Source: Hydrogenothermus sp964516095
Lineage (GTDB): Bacteria > Aquificota > Aquificia > Aquificales > Hydrogenothermaceae
NCBI GenBank assembly: GCA_964516095.1
Contig: CAZEYS010000007.1
Location: 1-39,016, forward strand
DNA length: 39,016 nucleotides
Direction of reading: 5' to 3'
Shown here: positions 1-7,985 of the stretch, piece by piece
Numbering within the stretch: position 1 is the stretch's first letter
Layout: every line of letters begins with the position of its first letter
The notes under the pieces: model-generated
The model's database searches: none
What the model was told of the DNA's origin: nothing
What the model saw: the letters and a program-made list of their open reading frames with translations, nothing else
Translations under genes and position numbers: made by a program

Positions 1-96
1 ACCATCTCTATTTGGACAGGTAAAACCTGCATCTATTGATATTTTTTGAATTCTACCACCATATTTATTTTTTAAATACTGATTAAACTTAATCAT
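1..96 (-). CDS. YhcC-like radical SAM protein, N-terminal 32 residues only (partial)
   Basis: The reverse strand opens with ATG at 96 and stays open to the window edge. The peptide contains KYGGRIQKISIDAGFTCPNR, which matches the N-terminal signature of the TIGR01212/YhcC family (KYG-x-x-V-x-K-I-x-x-D-x-GF-x-CPNRDG), ending just before the expected Cys-x3-Cys-x2-Cys iron-sulfur motif. The known family is a radical SAM group of poorly defined function, so the substrate cannot be given. The gene starts 9 bases after the stop of the upstream diguanylate cyclase, so the two are probably cotranscribed. An AGGT lies almost against the ATG, too close for a normal ribosome site, so translation may be coupled. 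The Fe-S cysteines lie outside the window and cannot be checked. Confidence 0.75.
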   Translation of the reverse strand, partial: MIKFNQYLKNKYGGRIQKISIDAGFTCPNRDG

Positions 97-105
97 ACCT
101 AAAAT

Positions 106-1365
106 TTAAACCACTACTTTATTTTTTCCAGTTTTTTTAGCTTTGTATAATCTTTTATCTGCCATTTCTATTAATTTTTCAAGTGAGTCTGGGCTTTCAG
201 AAAATGAAGCCTCTCCTATACTTATACTTACTTGTAAACTTTTTTCTTTACAGAATATAGGCTTTGCATTAACTGCTTTTCTGACTTTTTCAAAAACAGA
301 CTTTGCTACGTCTTTAGGAGTTGCTGGGAGTAAAACTAAAAATTCTTCTCCTCCATACCTGAATACAAAATCCGACTTTCTAAGGGTATTTTTTATCCTA
401 TCTGCAACTTGTCGTAAAACACAGTCACCTATAATATGGCCGTAAGTGTCATTTATACTTTTAAAATTATCAATATCAATTATACCTATACTAAAGTCTA
501 CACCAGATATTTTAGATATTCCAAATTGATTAAGAAGTACAACTTCCATACTTCGCCTATTTAAAAGCCCAGTAAGGGGGTCTATATTGGCTTCATCTTC
601 TGCTGAAGATGCAGAAAGTAAGGCCAGTGTAGAAATTAATCTACCTACATTTTTGATTAAGTTGATATACTCAATAAGTAGATTTTTAAAGTTCCTGTGC
701 TCTAAAAAGAAATATATTTCTGAAGCAGATTTATGAATAAGATTATGTAAAAATGTTAGTTTTTCTTGGTATCTTCTGTCTATTATTAGATTTAGTTCAC
801 CTACATTTAACTTTTGTCCAAATCGGCAACGGTTTGGATTTAGCTCAACAGATACTTCTGTCTTTAATTTTTTTATATCTTCTAATAGCTTATTTAGCCA
901 TATAAGATGGTCTTTTATATAATATGAGAGTAATGATATTTTATCTTTTCCTTTAAAAACTCTAAGCTCATCTCTTATCCAGTTTTTGTCATCTTTTATC
1001 AGATTTACAAGATATCCGTATGAAAATGTGTTTTGAGCAAATTCTGTTAAATCTTCTATTTGGTCTATTATATCCGAGCAATTCTTATTTTTATCTTTAG
1101 TAAGGATGTATTTGACTTTATTGATAAAATCAAAGAAAAAAGAAAAGGGAATTTCCTCTTTATAAAAGAAATCCCCTATTTTGTAAAAATTTCTTCTTGC
1201 AGCTGATTTATCACCTTCAGTAAGACTTTTAAAACCTTCTAAAATATACTTTTCAACTTTTTTAAATGGAAAATACTTAAAAGCTTCATAATTTATACTA
1301 TCATTTAAATATGAATTATATACGTACTGTAAAGCTTCTTCTATTTCTTTATCTATTCTTTTCAA
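106..1365 (-). CDS. Diguanylate cyclase with zinc-binding CZB sensor domain
   Basis: 419 residues, TTG start 2 bases after the leuB stop. The C-terminal GGDEF domain (about 260-419) has DPLTGLLNRR, D(298)-DN-F-K-IND, GGEEF at 338-342 and an RxxD product-inhibition site (RKSD, 329-332) exactly five residues before it, so it should make cyclic di-GMP and be feedback inhibited. Residues about 145-250 fit a chemoreceptor zinc-binding (CZB) domain: His153, Cys180 in CRFG, His207 and His211. The Cys-His-His spacing (27 and 4) equals that of E. coli DgcZ (C52, H79, H83), and His-to-Cys is 27 rather than 30. Residues 1-140 form an extra, mostly helical domain I do not recognise. No signal peptide or membrane helix is seen, so it should act in the cytoplasm. 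The TTG start has a weak ribosome site, and coupling to leuB is likely. Confidence 0.88.
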   Translation of the reverse strand: MKRIDKEIEEALQYVYNSYLNDSINYEAFKYFPFKKVEKYILEGFKSLTEGDKSAARRNFYKIGDFFYKEEIPFSFFFDFINKVKYILTKDKNKNCSDIIDQIEDLTEFAQNTFSYGYLVNLIKDDKNWIRDELRVFKGKDKISLLSYYIKDHLIWLNKLLEDIKKLKTEVSVELNPNRCRFGQKLNVGELNLIIDRRYQEKLTFLHNLIHKSASEIYFFLEHRNFKNLLIEYINLIKNVGRLISTLALLSASSAEDEANIDPLTGLLNRRSMEVVLLNQFGISKISGVDFSIGIIDIDNFKSINDTYGHIIGDCVLRQVADRIKNTLRKSDFVFRYGGEEFLVLLPATPKDVAKSVFEKVRKAVNAKPIFCKEKSLQVSISIGEASFSESPDSLEKLIEMADKRLYKAKKTGKNKVVV

Positions 1366-1367
1366 GT

Positions 1368-2441
1368 TTATAACCGTTCAATGATAGCTTTGGTCATCTC
1401 CTCAGTATTGACTTTTTTAGTTCCCGGCTGCCATATATCTGGTGTTCTATATCCATCTTCCAGTGTTTTTTCGACAGCATTTTCAATATCTTTAGCTGCT
1501 TCTGAAAGTTTACATGTCAGATCAAGCATCATTGCTGCAGATAAAATCATAGCAATTGGATTTGCAATTCCTTTACCTGCTATATCTGGTGCAGAACCGT
1601 GTATAGGTTCGTATAAAGCGTATCTTTCTCCTATAGATGCAGAAGGAAGCATTCCAAGTGAACCTGTTAATGCCCCTGCTTCATCTGAAATTATATCACC
1701 AAAAAGGTTACCTGTAACTATAACATCAAAATCTTTAGGTCTTCTTACAAGCTGCATTGCAGCATTATCTACATACATATGTTCAAGTTCAACATCTTGA
1801 TAGTCTGCCCAAACTCTATTTACAACCTCCCTCCATAAAGCACTAACTTCCAGAACGTTTGCTTTGTCTACGCTAGTAACTTTTTTTCTTCTATTTCGTG
1901 CAACATCAAATGCAAGCCTTGCAATTCTTTCAATTTCATGTTCTGAATAAATCATAGTGTTATATCCAACTTTTTCACCATTTCTCTCTTCTATACCCCT
2001 TGGTTCTCCAAAGTAAATCCCACCAGTTAATTCTCTTATAACTAAAAGGTCTACTCCTTTTATAAGATTTTCTTTTAAGGGGGAAGCATCTAAAAGTGCT
2101 GTATAGGCTTTTCCAGGTCTTAAATTGGCAAAGAGGTCAAGCTCTTTTCTTATTTTTAGAAGTCCTTTTTCAGGTCTTTTATCTGTAGGCAAATTATCCC
2201 ACTTTTCGCCACCAACTGCAGCAAGTAAAACAGCATCAGATTCCTTTGCAAGTTTTAAAGTTTCCTCTGGTAAAGGTTCTCCTGTGGCATCTATAGCTGA
2301 GCCTCCTATTAATCCTTCTTTGATTTCGAAATTAACATCATACTTTTTTTCTATAGCTTTTAAAACTTCAATGGCAGCCTTCATTATTTCAGGTCCAATT
2401 CCATCTCCAGGTAGAGCTAGTATTTTGCACTGTTTTTTCAA
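1368..2441 (-). CDS. leuB: 3-isopropylmalate dehydrogenase
   Basis: 357 residues, the usual length for LeuB. It oxidises and decarboxylates 3-isopropylmalate with NAD+ in leucine synthesis. Seen: the LPGDGIGPEI start, RPGKAY and VIRELTGGIYFGEPRG active-site stretches, DKANVLE, the Asp-rich metal-binding region VTGNLFGDIISDEA, and the NAD-binding GSAPDIAGKGIANP. The start is TTG, supported by GGAGG seven bases upstream; no closer in-frame ATG precedes the conserved N-terminus. Downstream the diguanylate cyclase begins two bases after the stop. Upstream lies a decayed kinase fragment and then the RNA helicase, so leuB sits alone among unrelated genes rather than with leuCD. Confidence 0.96.
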   Translation of the reverse strand: MKKQCKILALPGDGIGPEIMKAAIEVLKAIEKKYDVNFEIKEGLIGGSAIDATGEPLPEETLKLAKESDAVLLAAVGGEKWDNLPTDKRPEKGLLKIRKELDLFANLRPGKAYTALLDASPLKENLIKGVDLLVIRELTGGIYFGEPRGIEERNGEKVGYNTMIYSEHEIERIARLAFDVARNRRKKVTSVDKANVLEVSALWREVVNRVWADYQDVELEHMYVDNAAMQLVRRPKDFDVIVTGNLFGDIISDEAGALTGSLGMLPSASIGERYALYEPIHGSAPDIAGKGIANPIAMILSAAMMLDLTCKLSEAAKDIENAVEKTLEDGYRTPDIWQPGTKKVNTEEMTKAIIERL

Positions 2442-2476
2442 TTTGATACCTCCATTTAAGTTTTGGATATTGGTTT

Positions 2477-2641
2477 TTAGTTATTAATTTTAAATTTTAT
2501 AATAAATTTAGTCCCTTTTCTATATTGGCTATCTACAGTGATATTTCCTTTATGGCTAAATATTATTTTATAGACCATAGGAAGGCCAAGTCCTGTACCC
2601 TTCTGCTTTGTTGTAAAAAAAGGTTTAAAAATACTTCTTAC
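2477..2641 (-). pseudogene. Remnant of a sensor histidine kinase (C-terminal ATPase piece)
   Basis: The gap between the helicase and leuB is not empty. Read on the minus strand, it encodes about 52 residues ending at a TAA at 2477, including IFKPFFTTKQKGTGLGLPMV and then HKGNITVDSQYRKGT. FKPFFTTK is the F-box and GTGLGLP the G2-box of a histidine kinase HATPase_c domain, and the closing G-x-I-x-V-x-S...GT-x-F is typical of the end of that domain. There is no start codon, no dimerisation domain and no N-box or G1-box: upstream the frame runs into the end of the helicase gene and hits a stop at 2660-2662. I infer a truncated kinase left by a deletion that joined the helicase to the tail of a former two-component gene. 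Confidence 0.75.
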
Positions 2642-3813
2642 CTTTTTATAAATTTTCTTCTACTGTTGCTTTTTTTATCTGACTTTTTAAGTGGTTTTTC
2701 ACTTTTGTTAATAAGCTTTATATCTGCTTTTGTATTTTTTAAGATTCTATAGAAAAACATATCCTCATCTGGAGTGAAAACTGAAAAAGCCATTCCATTC
2801 TTTCCAGCTCTACCTGTCCTTCCAATTCTATGTACATAGCTTTCTACTTCTTTAGGTATATCGTAGTTATATACAGTTTCTACTCCTTTTATATCTAAGC
2901 CACGGGCTGCCACATCTGTTGCAACTAATATATCCAATTTTCCACTTCTGAAATCTTTTAAAACCTTTTCTCTTTTATTTTGTGAATAATCACCGTGAAT
3001 AGCATTAGCATTAAAACCCTGTTTTTTTAATTTATCTGCAACTTCATCCGCCATAGCTTTTGTCTGGGTGAAAACTATAGATTTTTTCCCCATTGTAGTT
3101 TTGAGTATATCTATAAAGGTTGAAAATTTGTTTTTACTATCTACCCGATAAGCAGTTTGCTTAATTCTGTCAACAGTAATCTGCTTTGGTGATATTTTTA
3201 TGGTTTCATAATCTTTTTTTAAGAATTTTTCAGCTAATTTTTTTATCTCTTCTGGCATGGTGGCAGAAAACAGTAAAGTTTGTCTATCTTTTGGTAATTT
3301 AGACATTATATACTCGATATCTTCAATAAATCCCATATCTAACATTCTATCAGCTTCGTCTAAAACAAAGTACTTTACTCCATCTAATTTTAAATATCCT
3401 CTATCTATTAAATCTTTAACTCTCCCAGGGGTTCCAACAACTATAACGTCGTTTCCTTTTTTTAAAAATTTAATCTGATGGTGAATTGATTTTCCTCCGT
3501 AAACAGCAAGCACAAAAACTTTTTTTCCTCGCCCTATATTTTTAATTTCTCTTGCTACCTGTATAGCTAATTCTCTTGTAGGTACTAAAATAAGTGCCTG
3601 TACCTTTTTGATTTTTGGATTCACTTTATCGACTATAGGTATCCCAAAAGCAGCTGTTTTACCTGTTCCAGTCTGAGCTTGTGCTATAACATCTTTTCCA
3701 TCCATAACCACTGGAATAGTTTTTTCTTGAACTTCTGTAGGTTTTTCGTATCCCATCTTTGAAATGGAATATAGTACCTCTTTTGAAATTGGTAATTGGG
3801 AAAATTTTGACAT
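2638..3813 (-). CDS. DEAD-box ATP-dependent RNA helicase (RhlE/CshA-like)
   Basis: 391 residues. All core motifs are visible: Q-motif Gln29, motif I AQTGTGKT (46-53), PTRELA, TPGRV, DEAD in VLDEADRMLDMGF, SATMP, the ARGLD region and HRIGRTGRAG. The C-terminal tail is short and basic (ends KSNSRRKFIKR), as in RNA-binding extensions. It unwinds RNA duplexes with ATP in the cytoplasm, with roles in ribosome assembly or RNA decay. Start ATG at 3813 with AGGAGG eight bases upstream. It has its own good promoter (3927-3954) and a leader of about 105 bases containing an inverted repeat. The last bases overlap the kinase remnant in another frame, suggesting the 3' end was once a deletion junction. 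Confidence 0.95.
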   Translation of the reverse strand: MSKFSQLPISKEVLYSISKMGYEKPTEVQEKTIPVVMDGKDVIAQAQTGTGKTAAFGIPIVDKVNPKIKKVQALILVPTRELAIQVAREIKNIGRGKKVFVLAVYGGKSIHHQIKFLKKGNDVIVVGTPGRVKDLIDRGYLKLDGVKYFVLDEADRMLDMGFIEDIEYIMSKLPKDRQTLLFSATMPEEIKKLAEKFLKKDYETIKISPKQITVDRIKQTAYRVDSKNKFSTFIDILKTTMGKKSIVFTQTKAMADEVADKLKKQGFNANAIHGDYSQNKREKVLKDFRSGKLDILVATDVAARGLDIKGVETVYNYDIPKEVESYVHRIGRTGRAGKNGMAFSVFTPDEDMFFYRILKNTKADIKLINKSEKPLKKSDKKSNSRRKFIKR

Positions 3814-3856
3814 AAATGTCCTCCTGTAATTTTGAGGAAATACCAGATTAAAACCA

Positions 3857-3899
3857 GGGATTTTTAATTAGATATATCAGTGATAAGCTGATACTTCCC
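3857..3899 (-). promoter_or_regulatory. Inverted repeat in the long 5' leader of the helicase mRNA
   Basis: Within the leader, TATCAG (3875-3880) and CTGATA (3888-3893) form a 6-bp stem with a 7-base loop, and GGGA (3857-3860) with TCCC (3896-3899) could close a larger structure. It lies about 45 bases upstream of the helicase start codon. A long structured leader is known for several cold-induced or self-regulated DEAD-box helicase genes, so a control element is plausible. The sequence does not match a riboswitch I know, and the stem is short. Confidence 0.35.
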
Positions 3900-3926
3900 G
3901 CCTTTAATTATTTTATTTTGGGTTTT

Positions 3927-3954
3927 ATTATACGCTATTTTTTTAAATTATCAA
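3927..3954 (-). promoter_or_regulatory. Predicted sigma-70-type promoter of the helicase gene
   Basis: On the minus strand TTGATA (3949-3954) and a perfect TATAAT (3927-3932) are separated by 16 bases. The promoter lies across the last codons of the upstream DUF2203 gene. Transcription would start near 3920, giving a leader of about 105 bases before the ATG at 3813. Confidence 0.6.
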
Positions 3955-4354
3955 CATTATTTAACTGGTCCTCTATTTCTGATATATGCTTTCTTCCTGC
4001 AAATCCTTCATACAATCCATGCCAGTACTCAATTTTATCTTCGTCTTCTTTCCAACATAAGAGTATCTTTTCTCCATTATATTCAGCTGGAAAGTCTATT
4101 AAAAAAGGATCTATTCCTTTTACCATTACGCCAAAGCTCTCGATAATTTCTATAAGTTCATTAATTTCTTTGTTATACATATCAATTTCTGTTTTATAGA
4201 ACATAAGCTCTAGTTTGTCCTTTCTACTTTCGTTTTCTTCTTCAAACTTATCTATAGCATAGTAGAGCTTATTTCTTTTTTCTTTTATTTCATCTACTAT
4301 AAGTTTTATTTGAGGAAGCAAGCTATTTGCTTCTTTTATGGAAAAAAGTTTCAT
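3935..4354 (-). CDS. DUF2203 family protein
   Basis: 139 residues from the ATG at 4354, chosen because AAGGAGG stands six bases before it; an earlier in-frame ATG at 4393 has no such site. The protein begins MKLFSIKEANSLLPQI and has a charged helical N-terminal half with heptad-like spacing (about 5-85), then GVMVKGIDPFLIDFPAEYNG, ILLCWKEDEDKIEYWH and GFAGRKHI. This G-x-x-DFP...LCW...WH...GFAGR pattern is that of DUF2203, a widespread bacterial family without an assigned function. No signal peptide. It follows pilT by about 100 bases and probably has its own promoter. Confidence 0.85.
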   Translation of the reverse strand: MKLFSIKEANSLLPQIKLIVDEIKEKRNKLYYAIDKFEEENESRKDKLELMFYKTEIDMYNKEINELIEIIESFGVMVKGIDPFLIDFPAEYNGEKILLCWKEDEDKIEYWHGLYEGFAGRKHISEIEDQLNNVDNLKK

Positions 4355-4398
4355 ACTAATCCTCCTTACCAGGTAAGAAACATAAAAATCCATTCATA

Positions 4399-4404
4399 AT
4401 TATA
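4399..4404 (-). promoter_or_regulatory. Possible -10 element upstream of the DUF2203 gene
   Basis: A perfect TATAAT on the minus strand lies 45 bases before the chosen start codon, in the 102-base gap after pilT. No convincing -35 hexamer stands at the right distance, so this is a weak call; it does support a separate transcription start here. Confidence 0.3.
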
Positions 4405-4456
4405 TCGAATTATTTTAGAAAAATTAGGGAATTTTTGTCATAAATCAATAGGTGGC

Positions 4457-5581
4457 TTATTGAAAGTTTCCATAAAAGTTCATTCCGTCTTCATAATTAG
4501 TTTCAGTGGAAATTCCTTTCATCTTAAGTTCAAGGTCTGCAGGATTGTCCGAACCAGATAGTGCATCTTCTCTTGATATGTATCCTTCATTATAAAGCTC
4601 AAGGAGAGACTGGTTAAATGTTTGCATTCCATACTGTTCCTTCCCTTTTTCGATTAAACTGTCTATAAGTTCGAATTTGTCAGGATCAAGTATTGCATCG
4701 TAAACTGCACCTGTGTTAATAAGAAGTTCAACAGCAGGTATCACACCTTTTCCATCTTTGCGGGGTATTAATCTTTGAGAGATAACTGCCTTTAGAGTTG
4801 ATGCAAGTAGTATTCTTATCTGGTTTTGTCCTTCTAAAGGGAACATATCAATAATTCTATTTATTGTTTCTTTGGCATTTTGTGTATGGAGGGTAGAGTA
4901 TACTAAATGTCCTGTTTCTGCAGCTCTAATTGCCGTTTCTATCGTTTCCAAATCTCTCATTTCTCCAACTAATATAACATCTGGATCTTCCCTCAGTGCA
5001 GCCCTTAGAGCTGAAGAAAATGTTTGTGTATCTAATCCAATTTCTCTTTGAACTATATACGATTTTTTATCTCTAAAAACATACTCAATAGGGTCTTCAA
5101 TTGTTATAATTACATCACTTTCTTTTTCATTTCTATAATCTATCATTGATGCAAGTGTTGTTGATTTACCTGAACCTGTTGGACCTGTAACTAATACCAG
5201 ACCTCTTTTTTCCAGTGCAATATCTTTAAGCTTTTCAGGAAGATGAAGTTCTTCAATGGTTGGGATTTTTGTTTTTAATATTCTAAATGCAAATGCAAAT
5301 GTTCCTCTCTGTTTATAAACGTTTACCCTAAATCTGCTTACGCCAGGAATTGAATAAGAAATATCTATTTCTCCTTTTTTAAATAGTTCAGTAATTTTAA
5401 TTTCAGAAGCAACGACTTTCTTTATGTAGGCTTTTATATGTTCAGTTGTTATTCTTTCAAATTCATTTTGGGGATATAACTTTTTGTTTATTCTAAAAAA
5501 AGGTGGAAGGCCCACCTTTATATGTATATCAGAAGCTTTTTTATGTACGGCTGTTTTTAGAATTTCATCAATGTCCACCAT
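4457..5581 (-). CDS. pilT: Type IV pilus retraction ATPase PilT
   Basis: 374 residues. Hexameric secretion-type ATPase that pulls back type IV pili for twitching motility. Seen: the N-terminal KASDIHIKVGLPPFFR, Walker A GPTGSGKST (133-141), Asp box IITIEDPIEYV, Walker B DPDVILVGEMRD and His box AAETGHLVYSTLHT, followed by QRLIPR. The C-terminal tail is about 20 residues longer than the shortest PilTs and ends in a polar stretch. Start ATG at 5581 lies 14 bases inside the end of recA, so translation is coupled to recA. No pilus assembly genes are nearby. The paralogue PilU is the main alternative; the His box and length favour PilT. Confidence 0.92.
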   Translation of the reverse strand: MVDIDEILKTAVHKKASDIHIKVGLPPFFRINKKLYPQNEFERITTEHIKAYIKKVVASEIKITELFKKGEIDISYSIPGVSRFRVNVYKQRGTFAFAFRILKTKIPTIEELHLPEKLKDIALEKRGLVLVTGPTGSGKSTTLASMIDYRNEKESDVIITIEDPIEYVFRDKKSYIVQREIGLDTQTFSSALRAALREDPDVILVGEMRDLETIETAIRAAETGHLVYSTLHTQNAKETINRIIDMFPLEGQNQIRILLASTLKAVISQRLIPRKDGKGVIPAVELLINTGAVYDAILDPDKFELIDSLIEKGKEQYGMQTFNQSLLELYNEGYISREDALSGSDNPADLELKMKGISTETNYEDGMNFYGNFQ

Positions 5582-6587
5582 TATTTATGGCCTCTAAAAT
5601 TTTATTTCTAATTTCTTCGGCAAGTTCTTTGTCTTCTTTTAATCTTTCTCTTACCTTTTCTTTACCCTGACCTAATTTGATATCTCCATAAGAGTACCAT
5701 GCACCACTTTTCTTTATAATGCCAAACTTCTCTCCTAAATCGATAAGTTCTCCTTCTTTTGAAATTCCTTCTCCGTATATCACATCAAATTCTGCTTCTT
5801 TAAATGGTGGAGCAAGTTTGTTTTTTACTATTCTTACTTTCACTCTACTTCCAACTCTTTCGCTTCCATCTTTTATATCTGATTTTTTGACTTCCATTCT
5901 CATATCGGCAAAGAATTTTATAGCTCGGCCTCCAGTTGTAGTTTCTGGATTTCCAAACATAACACCTACTTTCTCTCTAACTTGATTTATTAGAACCAGT
6001 GCTGTATTGCTTTTATTTACAGCACCTTTTAAAACTCTCATTGCCTTAGACATCAATCTTGCGTGTAAGCCTATACTTGCATCTTCTATGTCACCTTCCA
6101 GTTCAGCTTTTGGAACAAGGGCTGCAACTGAGTCTATGACAACAACATCTATAACTCCACTTCTTATTAATGTTTCTGCAATTTCTAAAGCTTGTTCACC
6201 ATAGTCAGGTTGTGAGATTATAAGATCCTCTAAATTAACGCCTATGGCTTTCGCATATTTTGGGTCAAATGCATGCTCAGCATCTATAAAGACTGCTTTA
6301 CCTCCTCTTTTTTGTGCTTCTGCAATAAGGTGAAGTGAAAGGGTTGTTTTTCCAGAACTCTCGGCCCCAAATACTTCTGTAATTCTACCGCGTGGGAAAC
6401 CTCCTACACCTGTTGCTATATCTAAAGACAACGAGCCAGAAGGTATTGCCTCAACGCTTTTGACAGCGTCTGAGGAAAAAGTCATTACAGAACCCTTACC
6501 GAACTTCTTTTCAATCTGGGCAAGGGCTGTTTCTAAAGCCTTCTTTTTAGCTTCTAATTCTTTAGTGTTTTCTACTTCTACACTCAT
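5568..6587 (-). CDS. recA: Recombinase A
   Basis: 339 residues, close to the usual 345-355. DNA strand exchange and repair. Seen: ALETALAQIEKKFGKGSVM near the N-terminus, Walker A GAESSGKTT, Walker B VVIDSVAALVPKAELEG, loop L1 and the L2 region MFGNPETTTGGRAIKFFADMR with the core ALVLINQVREKVG. The C-terminus ends in the usual acidic stretch (KEDKELAEEIRNKI) but is short. Start ATG at 6587 with GGAGG eight bases before it. The gene begins 63 bases after fabI and its 3' end overlaps pilT by 14 bases. No LexA-type operator was recognised upstream. Confidence 0.98.
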   Translation of the reverse strand: MSVEVENTKELEAKKKALETALAQIEKKFGKGSVMTFSSDAVKSVEAIPSGSLSLDIATGVGGFPRGRITEVFGAESSGKTTLSLHLIAEAQKRGGKAVFIDAEHAFDPKYAKAIGVNLEDLIISQPDYGEQALEIAETLIRSGVIDVVVIDSVAALVPKAELEGDIEDASIGLHARLMSKAMRVLKGAVNKSNTALVLINQVREKVGVMFGNPETTTGGRAIKFFADMRMEVKKSDIKDGSERVGSRVKVRIVKNKLAPPFKEAEFDVIYGEGISKEGELIDLGEKFGIIKKSGAWYSYGDIKLGQGKEKVRERLKEDKELAEEIRNKILEAINNGGH

Positions 6588-6650
6588 ATATTTAAATCCT
6601 CCAAAAACAGATATAGCTATACAAGGAATATATGTAAGTTAAAAAATTTT

Positions 6651-7421
6651 TCACATACCAATTACATTATAACCTGCATCTACATGGAGAATTTCGCCGG
6701 TTATACCACTTCCTAAATCAGAACATAAAAACAGTGCAGCATTTCCTACTTCTTCTATTGTTACAGACCTTTTTAAAGGTGCTCTTTCAGCAGATATTTT
6801 TTGAATGGATGAAAACTGATCTATTCCTGCTGCAGCGAGGGTTTTTATAGGTCCAGCAGATATTGCATTCACTCTTATTTTTTTCAGTTCTCCAAGATCT
6901 CTGGCTAAGTATTTTACAGATGCTTCAAGGGCAGCTTTAGCAACTCCCATAACATTATAATTGTATATTACTTTTTCGGCTCCATAATACGAAAGAGTTA
7001 ATAAACTTCCATTTTCGTTTATTATAGGTAAAAATTGTCTTGCAATAGCAGTAAATGAGTAAACACTTATATCCATTGCCTGTAAGAACGATTTTCTATC
7101 AACTCTATAGTAATAATCTTTTAAAAATTCTTTATTTGCATAAGCTATGGAGTGAACAATTATATCTACACTACCCCATATTTCTTTTACTTTTTGATAA
7201 AAAGCCTCTATTTCTTCGTCAGAAGAGACGTCAAGTTTATAAAATATCTCTGCTTCTAACTCTTGTGCTATAGGCTCTAATTTTTTTTGAAACTTTTCAT
7301 TTAGATAGTTAATGCCTATTTTAGCCCCATTTTCTTTGAAGACTTTGGCTATGCCGTAGGCTATACTTCTTTTGTTTGCTATCCCTAAAATCAGTGCCTT
7401 TTTCCCTTCTAAAATAGACAA
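6651..7421 (-). CDS. fabI: Enoyl-[acyl-carrier-protein] reductase (NADH)
   Basis: 256 residues. Last reductive step of each fatty-acid elongation cycle. The FabI-type short-chain dehydrogenase hallmarks are present: the divergent cofactor loop GIANKRSIAYGIA, SIAYA, and the catalytic Tyr-x6-Lys as Tyr155...Lys162 in YNYNVMGVAKAALE, with Tyr145 in SYYG also matching E. coli Tyr146. The end GEILHVDAGYNVIGM is typical. Start is TTG at 7421 with AAGGAGGG immediately upstream. It follows mtnD by 12 bases and precedes recA, so it is probably part of the same long operon. Confidence 0.96.
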   Translation of the reverse strand: MSILEGKKALILGIANKRSIAYGIAKVFKENGAKIGINYLNEKFQKKLEPIAQELEAEIFYKLDVSSDEEIEAFYQKVKEIWGSVDIIVHSIAYANKEFLKDYYYRVDRKSFLQAMDISVYSFTAIARQFLPIINENGSLLTLSYYGAEKVIYNYNVMGVAKAALEASVKYLARDLGELKKIRVNAISAGPIKTLAAAGIDQFSSIQKISAERAPLKRSVTIEEVGNAALFLCSDLGSGITGEILHVDAGYNVIGM

Positions 7422-7433
7422 GGTTCCCTCCTT

Positions 7434-7973
7434 CTAATCGTTCATAGTTGCTTTATTGTTTTCGTCGTATATTGCTTCCCAGCCAGCTGGCGTTTTAAAT
7501 ACTCTAATACATTTTATTTTTCTGTTTTCATCAAGTTCAAACCAGTGCCTTGTTCCTGCTGGGACAACAATAAGGTCTCCTGCTTCTACCCATACTTCCA
7601 CAACTTCTCCATCAAGTTTTAATGGAAATACTCCACTTCCGTGGACAACAAATCTAACTTCATCATCGGTATGATGGTGTTCTTTTTTAAATTTTTCAAG
7701 TAAATTTTCTAAATTAGGTGTTTTTTCATGTAAAACTACAATATCTTCAGTTATGTATCCTTTTTCTTTTTTTAACTTTTCAAGTTCTTCTCTGTAAGCG
7801 TCTATAATAGCTTGTTGTTCTTCTTCTGTTAAATCATAGTTTTCTATCAGATTTTTGTCTAATCTATCTACTCCCCATCTATCGTATAAAACTCCATATT
7901 TAGCCAAAAACTCTTTTATCTCATCTGGATTTTCCAGTGTTTTACCACTACTTTTAAAAACCAATTTAGGCAT
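7434..7973 (-). CDS. mtnD: Acireductone dioxygenase
   Basis: 179 residues, the usual length. It converts acireductone to 2-keto-4-methylthiobutyrate (Fe form) in methionine salvage. Metal ligands are visible as His99, His101 and Glu105 in EHHHTDDE and His143 in GTRHWFEL; their spacing equals that of the Klebsiella enzyme (96, 98, 102, 140). The cupin strands VWVEAGDLIVVPAG surround them. Start ATG at 7973 with AGGAGG eight bases upstream. It lies 12 bases after mtnB, and the two act in consecutive parts of the pathway. mtnP is about 10 kb away; mtnA and mtnC were not seen. Confidence 0.96.
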   Translation of the reverse strand: MPKLVFKSSGKTLENPDEIKEFLAKYGVLYDRWGVDRLDKNLIENYDLTEEEQQAIIDAYREELEKLKKEKGYITEDIVVLHEKTPNLENLLEKFKKEHHHTDDEVRFVVHGSGVFPLKLDGEVVEVWVEAGDLIVVPAGTRHWFELDENRKIKCIRVFKTPAGWEAIYDENNKATMND

Positions 7974-7985
7974 GTGTTTAACCTC

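Noticed and set aside
1381..2487. Plus-strand open frames opposite leuB
   Set aside because: leuB is certain on the other strand and these frames have Ser-rich, low-information peptides.
2525..2752. Plus-strand frame over the kinase remnant
   Set aside because: The minus-strand reading gives clear F-box and G2-box motifs; the plus reading gives a hydrophobic, meaningless peptide.
6612..6621. TATAGCTATA before recA as a LexA-like operator
   Set aside because: It is a short AT palindrome without match to known LexA boxes, and more likely part of a -10 region.
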